10,914 nt of DNA from Thermoplasmata archaeon (GCA_030037875.1 JASHPV010000151.1:1-10914), one strand, 5' to 3'; positions 1 to 6,046 are shown, counted from the first letter of the stretch. Program-made: numbers and translations. The notes: generated from the letters alone by a model not told the origin.

Positions 1-393
1 GACCGCCCACAGCGCCCAGGCGGCCCGTTCGCGCACCTTGGCGCTCGCGTCCAGGAGTGCGCGCTCGAGCGGGAGTCGGCTCCGAGAGTGGCCGAGCGCT
101 CCGAGCGCCCCGGCGGCCTGACTGCGCACCGCGGGCTCCGGGTCCTGGAGGGCGCGTTCGAGGGCAGGCCGGCTCCGGTGCACCTGGAGTTCGCCGAGAC
201 CCCACGCCGCCGCTTGGCGCAATACGGATTCGGTGTCGTCCAGCCGCTCGGCCAGTGCCTCGGGGTCCGTGTCCCCTCCGCGGGCGATCCAGTCCCGGAT
301 CTCCCGCAAGCGCTCGTTCACCGGCCGGTCTGCGCCGGTCCCGGGCCCGCGCGGTTTCTTCCGGGTCGTGCGTTTCCGCTGGGCCGGGGTCAT
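1..393 (-). CDS. HEAT-repeat protein, N-terminal part (cut by window edge)
   Basis: The frame is open from an ATG at 393 down to position 1 without a stop, giving 131 residues of a longer protein. A basic, low-complexity start (about residues 1-27, rich in K, R, P and G) is followed by helical repeats: residues 54-73 (DTESVLRQAAAWGLGELQ), 76-101 (PALERALQDPEPAVRSQAAGALGALG) and 108-131 (PLERALLDASAKVRERAAWALW). The recurring pattern of an acidic-proline turn, then VR..AA.AL.. is that of HEAT / PBS-lyase-type repeats, which form a curved helical scaffold that binds proteins. A run of seven G lies directly before the ATG, and an AT-rich element (ATTAACG on the minus strand, about 412-418) could be the TATA box of a short-leader message. 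The gene lies 55 bp downstream of the polymerase gene on the same strand, so it could be cotranscribed. The partner or exact role cannot be told from repeats alone. Confidence 0.8.
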   Translation of the reverse strand, partial: MTPAQRKRTTRKKPRGPGTGADRPVNERLREIRDWIARGGDTDPEALAERLDDTESVLRQAAAWGLGELQVHRSRPALERALQDPEPAVRSQAAGALGALGHSRSRLPLERALLDASAKVRERAAWALWAV

Positions 394-448
394 CCCCCCC
401 TCTACCCAAACTACGTTAATGAGGTCGCGCGGTCGGGGCCGCCCGCAT

Positions 449-2761
449 CTACGCGATGCCCTCCATCGTCTCGTCCAGTCGCCGCTGAACCAGCGACTCC
501 GGCGAACGGTACGGCCCCCGTTCCTTGTCGGACGAGAGACCCCACCGGGCCAGGAGCGCCTCGCGGCGCACCCCCATCGGGGCGAGCAACGTTTCGGCCG
601 ACCGAGCGAGGAGTTCCAGGTACGCCCCGGGGTCGTACGGCTCGTCGCCGCGGAGCGCTTCGGCGACCACCACCCGGTCCCGCCACGACCGGGCGGTCCG
701 GTCCGCCACCAGGTACCGGATTGTCTCGCCCGGCGCGCGGGCAATCCCGTGGTGGGCTAGCTGGCGGAGGGCCGCCACCGAGTCGCTGAACGTCACGTAG
801 GCGCCCAATTCCTGGACGATCCGACGAGAGATCAGCAGTTCCTCGCGGGGCCATGTCCCCTCCCGGATCTGCTCCGCGAACGCGTCGGCCCGGGCCAGCG
901 CCCGCGGGACCGACGCGCGGAACTCGTCGGCGGTCCGGGCCCGGCCGAACAGCTGGAGGAGCTCTCCCTCGAACCGACGGAGTACGACCGGGGTGTCGTG
1001 CCGCCGGGACCCGATCCCCCGGAGCTTGAACTCGCCCGTCGAGTAGAGCCCGTAGTACCGGTTCGGCACCCCGAGGCCGTGGGTCACCGCCGGCAGGAAG
1101 ACGATCCACCGGTACCGGCCCTCGTAGCCGAGCGGCAGGTCGAACTCCCGGCTCATCGTCTCGGCGAACCGCTCGGGGTCCGGAGGATGCGTGGGGTCGA
1201 GCGGCCGGACCCAGAGCGAGTCGACGATGCCATGGATGACCCGATACCCGCTCCGTTCGGCACTATGCAAGAGACCGGCTAGGAGCTCGCGCGCGTAGGC
1301 GTTGATCGATTCGTGGCATTCGATCCGGCCGAACCGGGCGTTCCGGTACCCCTGGTAGCCGAAGGCGGTGACCAGAATCCACTTGAGCATCTTCACCCGG
1401 CGTTGGAGGATCTCCCGTTCGAGGGGGGAGAGCCCCGGTCGCCGGAGCCGCGCCTTGTACGCGAGACGCCGGACCAGGAGCGGTTCCAGAGTACGGGGAA
1501 TGAGCCCGACGCGCCGGTCGCACGACCGGTAGCCGAGCCCCGGCGCCCGGCGCCGGGGGTTGGGACAGCACCGGCAGTCGAGCGTCTCGGCGGAGAGGTT
1601 CTGCCGGACCATGATGTGCGGGTACAGGCTCGCGAAATCGAACTCGTCCACGTGGTCGTGCACGCCGACCGGCGGCAGGAAGATCACGCCGCCCCGGTCC
1701 CCGTCGAGGAGCTTTCGACCGGATTTCCATGCCTCGGGGCGGTTCTTCTTCCACGGGATGTGCACCCCCTCCTCCCGGGCGTGGGCCATCTCCATCGCCG
1801 TGAAACAGGTCCCGGGAGATTGACGGGCGACGGTCTGGAGCGACAGTCGGGAGAGCCGGGCGGCTTCGATGAGTCCCGGCAGCTCCGCGTCGCCCCAGAG
1901 GAACGAGTTCCCGGTGTCGAGATGGAACCGGCCGGGCAGAACGAACGCCGCTTCCCGGTGCCGGATCGTCCCGTAGGTCTGGTACGAGAAGGCGGCGCGG
2001 GACGGCTGGAACCGGGCCGGTTCCCGGCCCAGGAAGAAGGTCGTCTCGTTGAAGCCGACCGCCTGGGCCCGCCGGTACAGCCACGGAATGTCGGCGCCGT
2101 CGCCATCTTCGGTGAGCAGCACGTCCGGGTCCTGCCGGACCACCTCCTCTCGGACCGTTCTGAGGAGCGCCTCTTCCGGCCCCTCGAGGATCACGTTGCC
2201 TACCCGGACGGTGGAGATCGATTCCGTCCCCCGAACGAGACCGTCCCGTCGACATCCCTGGAGGTTCACCTCCAGCTCGGCGGCCCGGATCGGAGGCAGC
2301 GCGTAGTCGATCGTCTCCGCCGGTTCGAGCGCCGCGACGGTGTCGGCGTCCCACCGGACCGGCGCGAACGGGTAGAGCTGGTGCTCGAGATGGTAGAGAT
2401 GCGGCGGGGTCAGGTCCACGTCGTAGAGGTGGAACCGGGTGTATCCACCCCGGGCATCGATCGTCGTGGCGACGCGCCGGCGGTCCGGGTTCCGGCGCGT
2501 GACGACCGACAGTACCCGACGCGGTCGCCGGTCGTAGAGGGAAGGCCGGAGGACCTGGAAGGTGGCTTCGGCGACTCGGGGATCTTTCTCCAGCTCTCGC
2601 GCAAGATCCGTGAGGTCGGTCCGGGCTCCGTCGACCCAGAACGGCGGGAGGAACGGCTCGGCGCGCCGGGTGATCGTTCCCCGGGCGCCGTCCTTCAGCC
2701 AGAGGACGACCGAGGTTCCGTCGCGTCCTTCGGTGACGTCGAAAAGCCAGCCCTCCGCCAC
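449..2761 (-). CDS. polB: Divergent family B DNA polymerase
   Basis: This 770-residue protein has the family B layout: an N-terminal domain (1-130), an exonuclease-fold domain (about 150-340) and palm/fingers/thumb (about 355-770). Motif A is intact (DFASLYPHI, D375). Motif B is KWILVTAFG (460-468), where the usual form is KxxxNSxYG, so Lys and Gly are kept but Asn, Ser and Tyr are changed. Motif C is HGIVDS (510-515) instead of YGDTDS; the second, metal-binding Asp (D514) is kept and the first is Ile. The template-contact region GYRNARFGRIECHES (471-485) and the segment around RYYGLY and KLRGIG (568-583) are recognisable. In the exonuclease domain the ExoI DxE site reads LEVN (162-165), so both acids are not in place; ExoII keeps D224 but has Asp where Asn is usual; ExoIII keeps FLWGDA (287-292) with Phe for Tyr. 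The GTG start has GGAGGG seven bases upstream and lies inside the end of the preceding small gene. It belongs with the archaeal PolB branch that has altered motifs (PolB2-like) rather than the main replicative enzyme. It may be a damage-tolerance or accessory polymerase; its activity is uncertain. Confidence 0.93.
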   Translation of the reverse strand: MAEGWLFDVTEGRDGTSVVLWLKDGARGTITRRAEPFLPPFWVDGARTDLTDLARELEKDPRVAEATFQVLRPSLYDRRPRRVLSVVTRRNPDRRRVATTIDARGGYTRFHLYDVDLTPPHLYHLEHQLYPFAPVRWDADTVAALEPAETIDYALPPIRAAELEVNLQGCRRDGLVRGTESISTVRVGNVILEGPEEALLRTVREEVVRQDPDVLLTEDGDGADIPWLYRRAQAVGFNETTFFLGREPARFQPSRAAFSYQTYGTIRHREAAFVLPGRFHLDTGNSFLWGDAELPGLIEAARLSRLSLQTVARQSPGTCFTAMEMAHAREEGVHIPWKKNRPEAWKSGRKLLDGDRGGVIFLPPVGVHDHVDEFDFASLYPHIMVRQNLSAETLDCRCCPNPRRRAPGLGYRSCDRRVGLIPRTLEPLLVRRLAYKARLRRPGLSPLEREILQRRVKMLKWILVTAFGYQGYRNARFGRIECHESINAYARELLAGLLHSAERSGYRVIHGIVDSLWVRPLDPTHPPDPERFAETMSREFDLPLGYEGRYRWIVFLPAVTHGLGVPNRYYGLYSTGEFKLRGIGSRRHDTPVVLRRFEGELLQLFGRARTADEFRASVPRALARADAFAEQIREGTWPREELLISRRIVQELGAYVTFSDSVAALRQLAHHGIARAPGETIRYLVADRTARSWRDRVVVAEALRGDEPYDPGAYLELLARSAETLLAPMGVRREALLARWGLSSDKERGPYRSPESLVQRRLDETMEGIA

Positions 2762-3057
2762 CGGCGTGCCCTCCGGGTCGGTCGACCGCTCGGCGCCACC
2801 GGACGACGACCGGAAGCCGGGGGCGACGCGTCCGCATCCTGCCGTGTCCGAAGGTCGAGGAGGATCGACAAGAAGATCGTCTCGGTGAGGTCCGGCGAGC
2901 CCCCGTACGTCGATTGCGGAATGTACCGCCGCACGGACGTGCGGAGCTCCTCGAGCGCGGCGCGTTCCTCCGGCGTGGGCAGGAGCGCCGCGAACCGGTC
3001 CCAGCGCTTCAGCCGTTCCTCGAGTGCCTGCCGGTAAGTGGGAGCGGTGCGGCCCAC
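2695..3057 (-). CDS. Small MGRT-type protein between RecA-like and PolB genes
   Basis: This 120-residue reading frame begins at a GTG preceded by a near-perfect Shine-Dalgarno (AGGAGGTGA, 3062-3070, four bases before the start), the best in the window. Residues 1-73 look like a compact helical domain: MGRTAPTYRQALEERLKRW, then EERAALEELRTSVRRYI, then GGSPDLTETIFLSILLDLR. From memory, short haloarchaeal proteins beginning MGRTNPTYRD and ending in a DP..LL hydrophobic helix look alike; I could not check this. Residues 74-120 form a disordered, Arg/Ser/Pro-rich basic tail with no recognisable motif. The gene overlaps the RecA-like gene by 49 nt and the polymerase gene by 67 nt, so part of the tail is written in the same DNA as the polymerase start. 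The context suggests an adaptor or partner of the polymerase. No catalytic motif is visible, and I assign no biochemical function. Confidence 0.75.
   Translation of the reverse strand: MGRTAPTYRQALEERLKRWDRFAALLPTPEERAALEELRTSVRRYIPQSTYGGSPDLTETIFLSILLDLRTRQDADASPPASGRRPVAPSGRPTRRARRWRRAGFSTSPKDATEPRSSSG
2769..2774 (-). promoter_or_regulatory. Shine-Dalgarno of the polymerase gene
   Basis: GGAGGG on the minus strand lies seven bases before the GTG at 2761 and supports that start over any internal one. It sits inside the tail of the upstream small gene. Confidence 0.65.
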
Positions 3058-3890
3058 GGGTTCACCTCCTGTGTCGCGTCGGGCGGCGCGAACTCTTCCA
3101 GCCCCCGTTGACCGGGGGCCCGGTGTACCATCAAGAGGCGGCGACCTTCGCGGGCGGACCCGAGCTCGACACCCGCGGGCCGGGGAATCAATCGCACCAG
3201 GTCGGAGAACCGGGGGCCCAGTTCGGCCAAGCCAGGAAACGCGGCGAATCCCCCGGACACCGTGAGGAGCAGGGGAAGTCCGGTTCCTTCGACCAGCTCC
3301 GCGAGTTGCTCCGACACGTGACGGAGCAACGGCTCCCGTTCCTCCGGTGGAAGTTCCTCCGGATTGTCGAACAACGCCGGCAGCTCGTGTCCGATGAGGA
3401 GCGTGGGCCGGCGTCGCCGGGCCTCCGCCGACCATCCGTCGACGAGCGCGACCAATTGGTAGGCCGTGAAGGCCCGGGCCAAGTGAATGCCTTCGAGGAC
3501 CGGGGTGGGCTCGAGTCCGAGCGCCTGGCCCTGCTCCGCGATGCGATAGGGATTGAATCGGTTGGCGCCTTCGAGCAGCGAGATCCGACCTTTCGCGAGC
3601 GCGCTGCCGGCGTAGAGCAGCTCGAGCAGCCGGTCGATCGCGGAGGAAGCGCCGGCCCAGACCGTCGCTTCGCCGGGAGCGAAGCGCTTCCCGAGCCAGC
3701 CGAAGAGCGCCGGTGTGGTGGGGAGTACTTGCCGGGCCGGCAATCGGCGACGGATTCGTACCGGGACCCGTGGAACCGGTCCGACCGGCCCGGCCGGGGT
3801 CGATGCCGGCCCCGAAGCCGGTACCAGGTCGGGTATGGACCACGCCGAGTGGAAGGAGGCGAGTGCGGCCGCCGCTCCTCGAGACACCAT
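3009..3890 (-). CDS. RecA/RadA-like protein with degenerate P-loop
   Basis: This 293-residue protein resembles RecA/RadA-superfamily ATPases in order and spacing, but its nucleotide site looks lost. After a Pro/Ala-rich N-terminus (1-55) comes APGEATVWAGASSAIDRLL (71-89), where active relatives have a strand followed by Walker A (GxxxxGKT); here the loop reads GASSAID with no GK[ST]. It is followed by ISLLEGANRFNPYRI (103-117), matching the second strand with its acidic residue and FNPY-type motif, then LARAFTAYQL (137-146), the RadA-like Arg-Ala-Phe-Thr..Gln helix. The Walker B strand TLLIGHELPALF (163-174) lacks the usual Asp. The ATG at 3890 is about 35 bp downstream of an AT-rich TATA candidate. 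The gene opens a three-gene overlapping operon with the small protein and the polymerase. Its likely role is structural: recruiting or bridging the polymerase on damaged DNA, as ImuA-type RecA relatives do in bacteria. That role is inference. Confidence 0.8.
   Translation of the reverse strand: MVSRGAAAALASFHSAWSIPDLVPASGPASTPAGPVGPVPRVPVRIRRRLPARQVLPTTPALFGWLGKRFAPGEATVWAGASSAIDRLLELLYAGSALAKGRISLLEGANRFNPYRIAEQGQALGLEPTPVLEGIHLARAFTAYQLVALVDGWSAEARRRRPTLLIGHELPALFDNPEELPPEEREPLLRHVSEQLAELVEGTGLPLLLTVSGGFAAFPGLAELGPRFSDLVRLIPRPAGVELGSAREGRRLLMVHRAPGQRGLEEFAPPDATQEVNPWAAPLPLTGRHSRNG
3062..3070 (-). promoter_or_regulatory. Strong Shine-Dalgarno of the small gene
   Basis: On the minus strand AGGAGGTGA stands four bases before the GTG at 3057. 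It decides the start of the small protein and lies inside the coding end of the RecA-like gene, which points to coupled but independently strong initiation. Confidence 0.8.
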
Positions 3891-3921
3891 GACCCTCGAC
3901 CGAGTACGAGCGGTTCGGGCG

Positions 3922-3930
3922 CATCTTAAG
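3922..3930 (-). promoter_or_regulatory. TATA-like promoter of the RecA-like/small/PolB operon
   Basis: CTTAAGATG on the minus strand is an AT-rich island in very GC-rich surroundings. It is centred about 36 bp upstream of the ATG at 3890, which would give a leader of roughly ten bases. The start has only a weak GAGG upstream, in keeping with short-leader archaeal messages. Confidence 0.45.
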
Positions 3931-3946
3931 CCAGCCCACGGGGGAC

Positions 3947-3976
3947 CTGAAACGGTCCGAGACGCCAGCGTTTCAG
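3947..3976. repeat. Perfect 8-bp inverted repeat, candidate operator
   Basis: CTGAAACG (3947-3954) and CGTTTCAG (3969-3976) are perfect inverted copies separated by 14 bases. The centre lies about 35 bp upstream of the TATA candidate of the RecA-like operon. A further GTTTC copy follows at 3982-3986. No T-run follows on either strand, which argues against a terminator. A dimeric regulator site is possible; the regulator is unknown. Confidence 0.4.
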
Positions 3977-4000
3977 CCGGTGTTTCGGGCTTCGCCGGTG

Positions 4001-4087
4001 CTATCCCCCCGTCCCACCGTCAACCACACACTCCTGACCGGTCGTCGGCGTGAAGCCCGTCACCGCTCCCTCGGTCAGGAACTCGCC
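4001..4087 (-). pseudogene. Remnant of a short-chain dehydrogenase (SDR) C-terminus
   Basis: In the minus frame ending at the TAG at 4001-4003 the last 27 codons read EFLTEGA, then VTGFTPTTGQECVVDGG, then TGG and stop. This matches the typical SDR ending, FLAS...(V/I)TGQ...VDGG. No SDR body lies upstream: the frame runs straight into the end of the PEP mutase-like gene (stop at 4098), which uses another frame. The piece is therefore best read as the leftover of a deleted SDR gene. It could also be chance similarity, but the VTG, TGQ and VVDGG motifs in order and right before a stop make that less likely. Confidence 0.5.
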
Positions 4088-4097
4088 GGGAGGGTCC

Positions 4098-4958
4098 TCA
4101 GGGTGAGCCGGTAGACTCCCGCGGCACGGCCAGCCGGTTGAGCTCCTCGTGGGTGATGGCCCCCTCGACCAAGGAACGGAACGAGCCCTGCGTAAGGACC
4201 TCCTGACTGATCCGCTTCAACAATCCCATGGTCGCGTACGAGGCGGCCGGCCCGAAGCTCACCCGCCGAACCCCCAGTCGTTCGAGTTCCGCCAGCGGAG
4301 GAAGCCCCGGCCGCACCATGACGTTCACCGGACAGTTCACGGCCTTCACGAAGGTCGCGATCGCCTCCGGTTCGGCCAGCCCCATGGGGTAGACGCAGTC
4401 GGCCCCGGCGTCCCGGAACGCCACGGCTCGATGAATCGCCTCCTGCAACCGTTCGGCCGGGTCGCCGGATCCCAGCCGAAGAACATCGGTCCGCGCGTTG
4501 ATCACGAGGGGAATCCCGACTTCGGCGGCCATGTTCCGGATGGCCTCGATCTTCCGAACCTGACTCCGGGTCGAGAACAGTCCGCGACCCGATGGATTGC
4601 GATGGTCGTGGTCCTCGAGGTTGATGCCTATCGCTCCGGCGGCGACCACGGACCGTACGGTGGCCGCGACGGCGCGGGGAGTCCGTCCGTATCCGGAGAC
4701 GATATCAGCGCTGACCGGGATGAAGAGCCTCTGGGCGATCCGTCCCACCGCCTCCACGAGCCCGCGGCGGGGCATCTCTTCCCCATCCCGGTACCCGAGC
4801 GACACCATCAGGCCGGCGCTCGTGGTGGCGACCGCCGGAAACCCGGCGTCCTCGAATACGCGAGCACTCGGGACATCCCATGCGTTGGGAAGAACCAGAG
4901 CTCGCGGCTGATGGTGCAGGCCCCGGAATACCTCTGCTTTCTCCGATTGAGTTGTCAT
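4098..4958 (-). CDS. PEP mutase/isocitrate lyase superfamily protein
   Basis: This 286-residue protein has the alpha/beta-barrel pattern of the PEP phosphomutase/isocitrate lyase superfamily, whose members make or break C-C or P-C bonds of small 2-oxo acids with Mg2+. Visible motifs are LPNAWDVPSARVFEDAGF (23-40), TTSAGL (45-50), PVSADIVSGYG (81-91), GINLED (111-116), INARTDV (153-159), DAGADCVYPMG (183-193) and NVMVRPGLP (212-220). The metal-site segment usually reads AD.(E/D).GYG; here the second acid is Val87, while D85, E115 and D116 remain. The KKCGH motif of true isocitrate lyases is absent. The ATG at 4958 is preferred over the upstream GTG at 4997 because an AT-rich element (GGTTTTGGG, about 4982-4990) lies 27 bp before it, suiting a leaderless message. 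Specific chemistry (oxaloacetate decarboxylase, methylisocitrate lyase or phosphonate enzyme) cannot be settled. Confidence 0.88.
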   Translation of the reverse strand: MTTQSEKAEVFRGLHHQPRALVLPNAWDVPSARVFEDAGFPAVATTSAGLMVSLGYRDGEEMPRRGLVEAVGRIAQRLFIPVSADIVSGYGRTPRAVAATVRSVVAAGAIGINLEDHDHRNPSGRGLFSTRSQVRKIEAIRNMAAEVGIPLVINARTDVLRLGSGDPAERLQEAIHRAVAFRDAGADCVYPMGLAEPEAIATFVKAVNCPVNVMVRPGLPPLAELERLGVRRVSFGPAASYATMGLLKRISQEVLTQGSFRSLVEGAITHEELNRLAVPRESTGSP

Positions 4959-4980
4959 TTCACGGCGGTCAAATCCCTCC

Positions 4981-4993
4981 GTCCCAAAACCTC
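4981..4993 (-). promoter_or_regulatory. TATA-like promoter of the PEP mutase-like gene
   Basis: GAGGTTTTGGGAC on the minus strand contains a TTTT core centred about 27 bp before the ATG at 4958. Transcription would start within a few bases of the start codon, so the message would be leaderless. There is no Shine-Dalgarno at a useful distance. Confidence 0.4.
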
Positions 4994-5018
4994 TCACCCC
5001 GGCGTGTTGTCGCCACCT

Positions 5019-5038
5019 GACCTTTCTTCGGACCTTTC
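5019..5038. repeat. Direct repeat upstream of the PEP mutase-like gene
   Basis: GACCTTTC occurs at 5019-5026 and again at 5031-5038, with a four-base spacer (12-bp period, close to one helical turn). It lies 30-50 bp upstream of the TATA candidate of the minus-strand gene, where archaeal activators commonly bind. Function is unproven. Confidence 0.3.
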
Positions 5039-5107
5039 AGTGCCGCCGATGACTGCTCTCCGGATTCACTCCCAAGATGCGCCGCTTCCGAGGCCGGGGG
5101 CTGGTCG

Positions 5108-6046
5108 CTACGCTCGGCGCAAGAGTTCCGCCGCCAGCAGCACCTCGGTCCCGGCCAACCCTTCCGACAAGAAGAGCGTGCGTTGCCCGGCCGCGGTCCG
5201 GCCCGTCTTCCGACCCGACACAATGTCCGCGAGATCGATCACGCGGGTCCACGCCCCCGTGCCTTGCAAGATGTGGGGCTCGGAGTACGCCGACAACTGA
5301 GCGGGCGAGTCCGAGGCGACGACATCCGCCTGCTGGGCGACTGCGGGCCCAATCTCATGTTCGGAGGTTGTCTTGCTCCCCATCGTCGTGACGTGCGTGC
5401 CCGGCCGGATCCATTCCGCCTCGATCACCGGCCGGGCACTGTCCGTGGAACAGATCACCACGTCCGAGTTTTCCGCTGCCTCCCGCGCCGTGTCGACAGC
5501 CCGGGCCGCGAGGCCGTACTTTTCGGCAGCCCGCCGGGCAAACTCCTGTCGATGAGCGGGCGTGGGACTGAACACCCGCAGACCCTTGAGCGACAGCACC
5601 GAGACCGCGGCGTCGAGCTGCGCTTTCGCTTGAAGTCCCGAACCGATGAACCCGATCCGCTCGGCGGCGGGATTGGCGAGGTACTTCAACGCCGTTCCGC
5701 CGATTGCCGACGTCCGCAGAACGCCCAATCGGGTACCGAGGATTGTCCCTTGGAGTGCTCCACTGCCCGCGTCGAAAACCATCGTCACCTGGGTCCGGTC
5801 CGGGTGAACGCCCCCGTCCTCCTTGGCGCCGGGAAACGTGTTGTACACCCGGAACCCGACCGCCGAACCCCCGACGTCATCTCCTCCCACGGTGAATGCC
5901 AGCGTCCCGCGCGAGAACCGGACGTAGAACCGCGGTGGCGAGACCAGGTGCCCCTCGGCCTTCGCGCGGAAAGCCCCCTCCATGACGAGAATGGCGTCCT
6001 TCATCGGAAGGAGCCGGTCGACGTCCGCGTCGGTCAGGGTCTTCAA
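5108..6046 (-). CDS. Ornithine cyclodeaminase/mu-crystallin family dehydrogenase
   Basis: This 312-residue protein belongs to the ornithine cyclodeaminase/mu-crystallin family of NAD(P)-dependent enzymes (cyclodeaminases, alanine dehydrogenases, ketimine reductases). Visible are KTLTDADVDRLLPMKDAI (2-19), PPRFYVRF (37-44), TLGT-like LGTRLGVLRTSA (103-114) with the family Arg (R111), and the Rossmann loop IGFIGSGLQAKAQL (131-144). These are followed by DVVICSTDS (195-203) and the C-terminal helix LSEGLAGTEVLLAAELL (293-309). Where classical members have the catalytic Lys in GxKxV, this one has GFRVY (R66), and the usual Asp after the second Gly-rich turn appears as Lys in GSKTTSE (223-229). 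Ornithine cyclodeamination is therefore doubtful, and an amino or imino acid reductase role is as likely. The start is uncertain: no ATG fits, and the TTG at 6046 gives the expected N-terminus. The gene ends 149 bp before the PEP mutase-like gene, which has its own promoter candidate. Confidence 0.88.
   Translation of the reverse strand: MKTLTDADVDRLLPMKDAILVMEGAFRAKAEGHLVSPPRFYVRFSRGTLAFTVGGDDVGGSAVGFRVYNTFPGAKEDGGVHPDRTQVTMVFDAGSGALQGTILGTRLGVLRTSAIGGTALKYLANPAAERIGFIGSGLQAKAQLDAAVSVLSLKGLRVFSPTPAHRQEFARRAAEKYGLAARAVDTAREAAENSDVVICSTDSARPVIEAEWIRPGTHVTTMGSKTTSEHEIGPAVAQQADVVASDSPAQLSAYSEPHILQGTGAWTRVIDLADIVSGRKTGRTAAGQRTLFLSEGLAGTEVLLAAELLRRA

Noticed and set aside
1313..3037. A 574-residue open frame on the plus strand across the polymerase gene
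   Set aside because: It is antisense to the polymerase, has Pro/Glu/Arg-rich composition without motifs, and arises from GC-rich codon bias in the real gene.
2695..3939. A 414-residue minus-strand frame that could merge the small protein with an upstream part
   Set aside because: Upstream of 3057 it reads the RecA-like gene out of frame and gives low-complexity Arg/Gly sequence; the strong Shine-Dalgarno fixes the start at 3057.
4032..4080. A 9-bp inverted repeat (TCCTGACCG / CGGTCAGGA, 31-base spacer)
   Set aside because: It lies within the SDR remnant and one arm covers its conserved coding tail; the loop is long and no T-run follows, so I do not call a terminator or operator.
4959..4997. 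Longer N-terminus of the PEP mutase-like protein from the GTG at 4997
   Set aside because: The extra 13 residues are not family-like, and they would overlap the TATA candidate placed correctly for the ATG at 4958.
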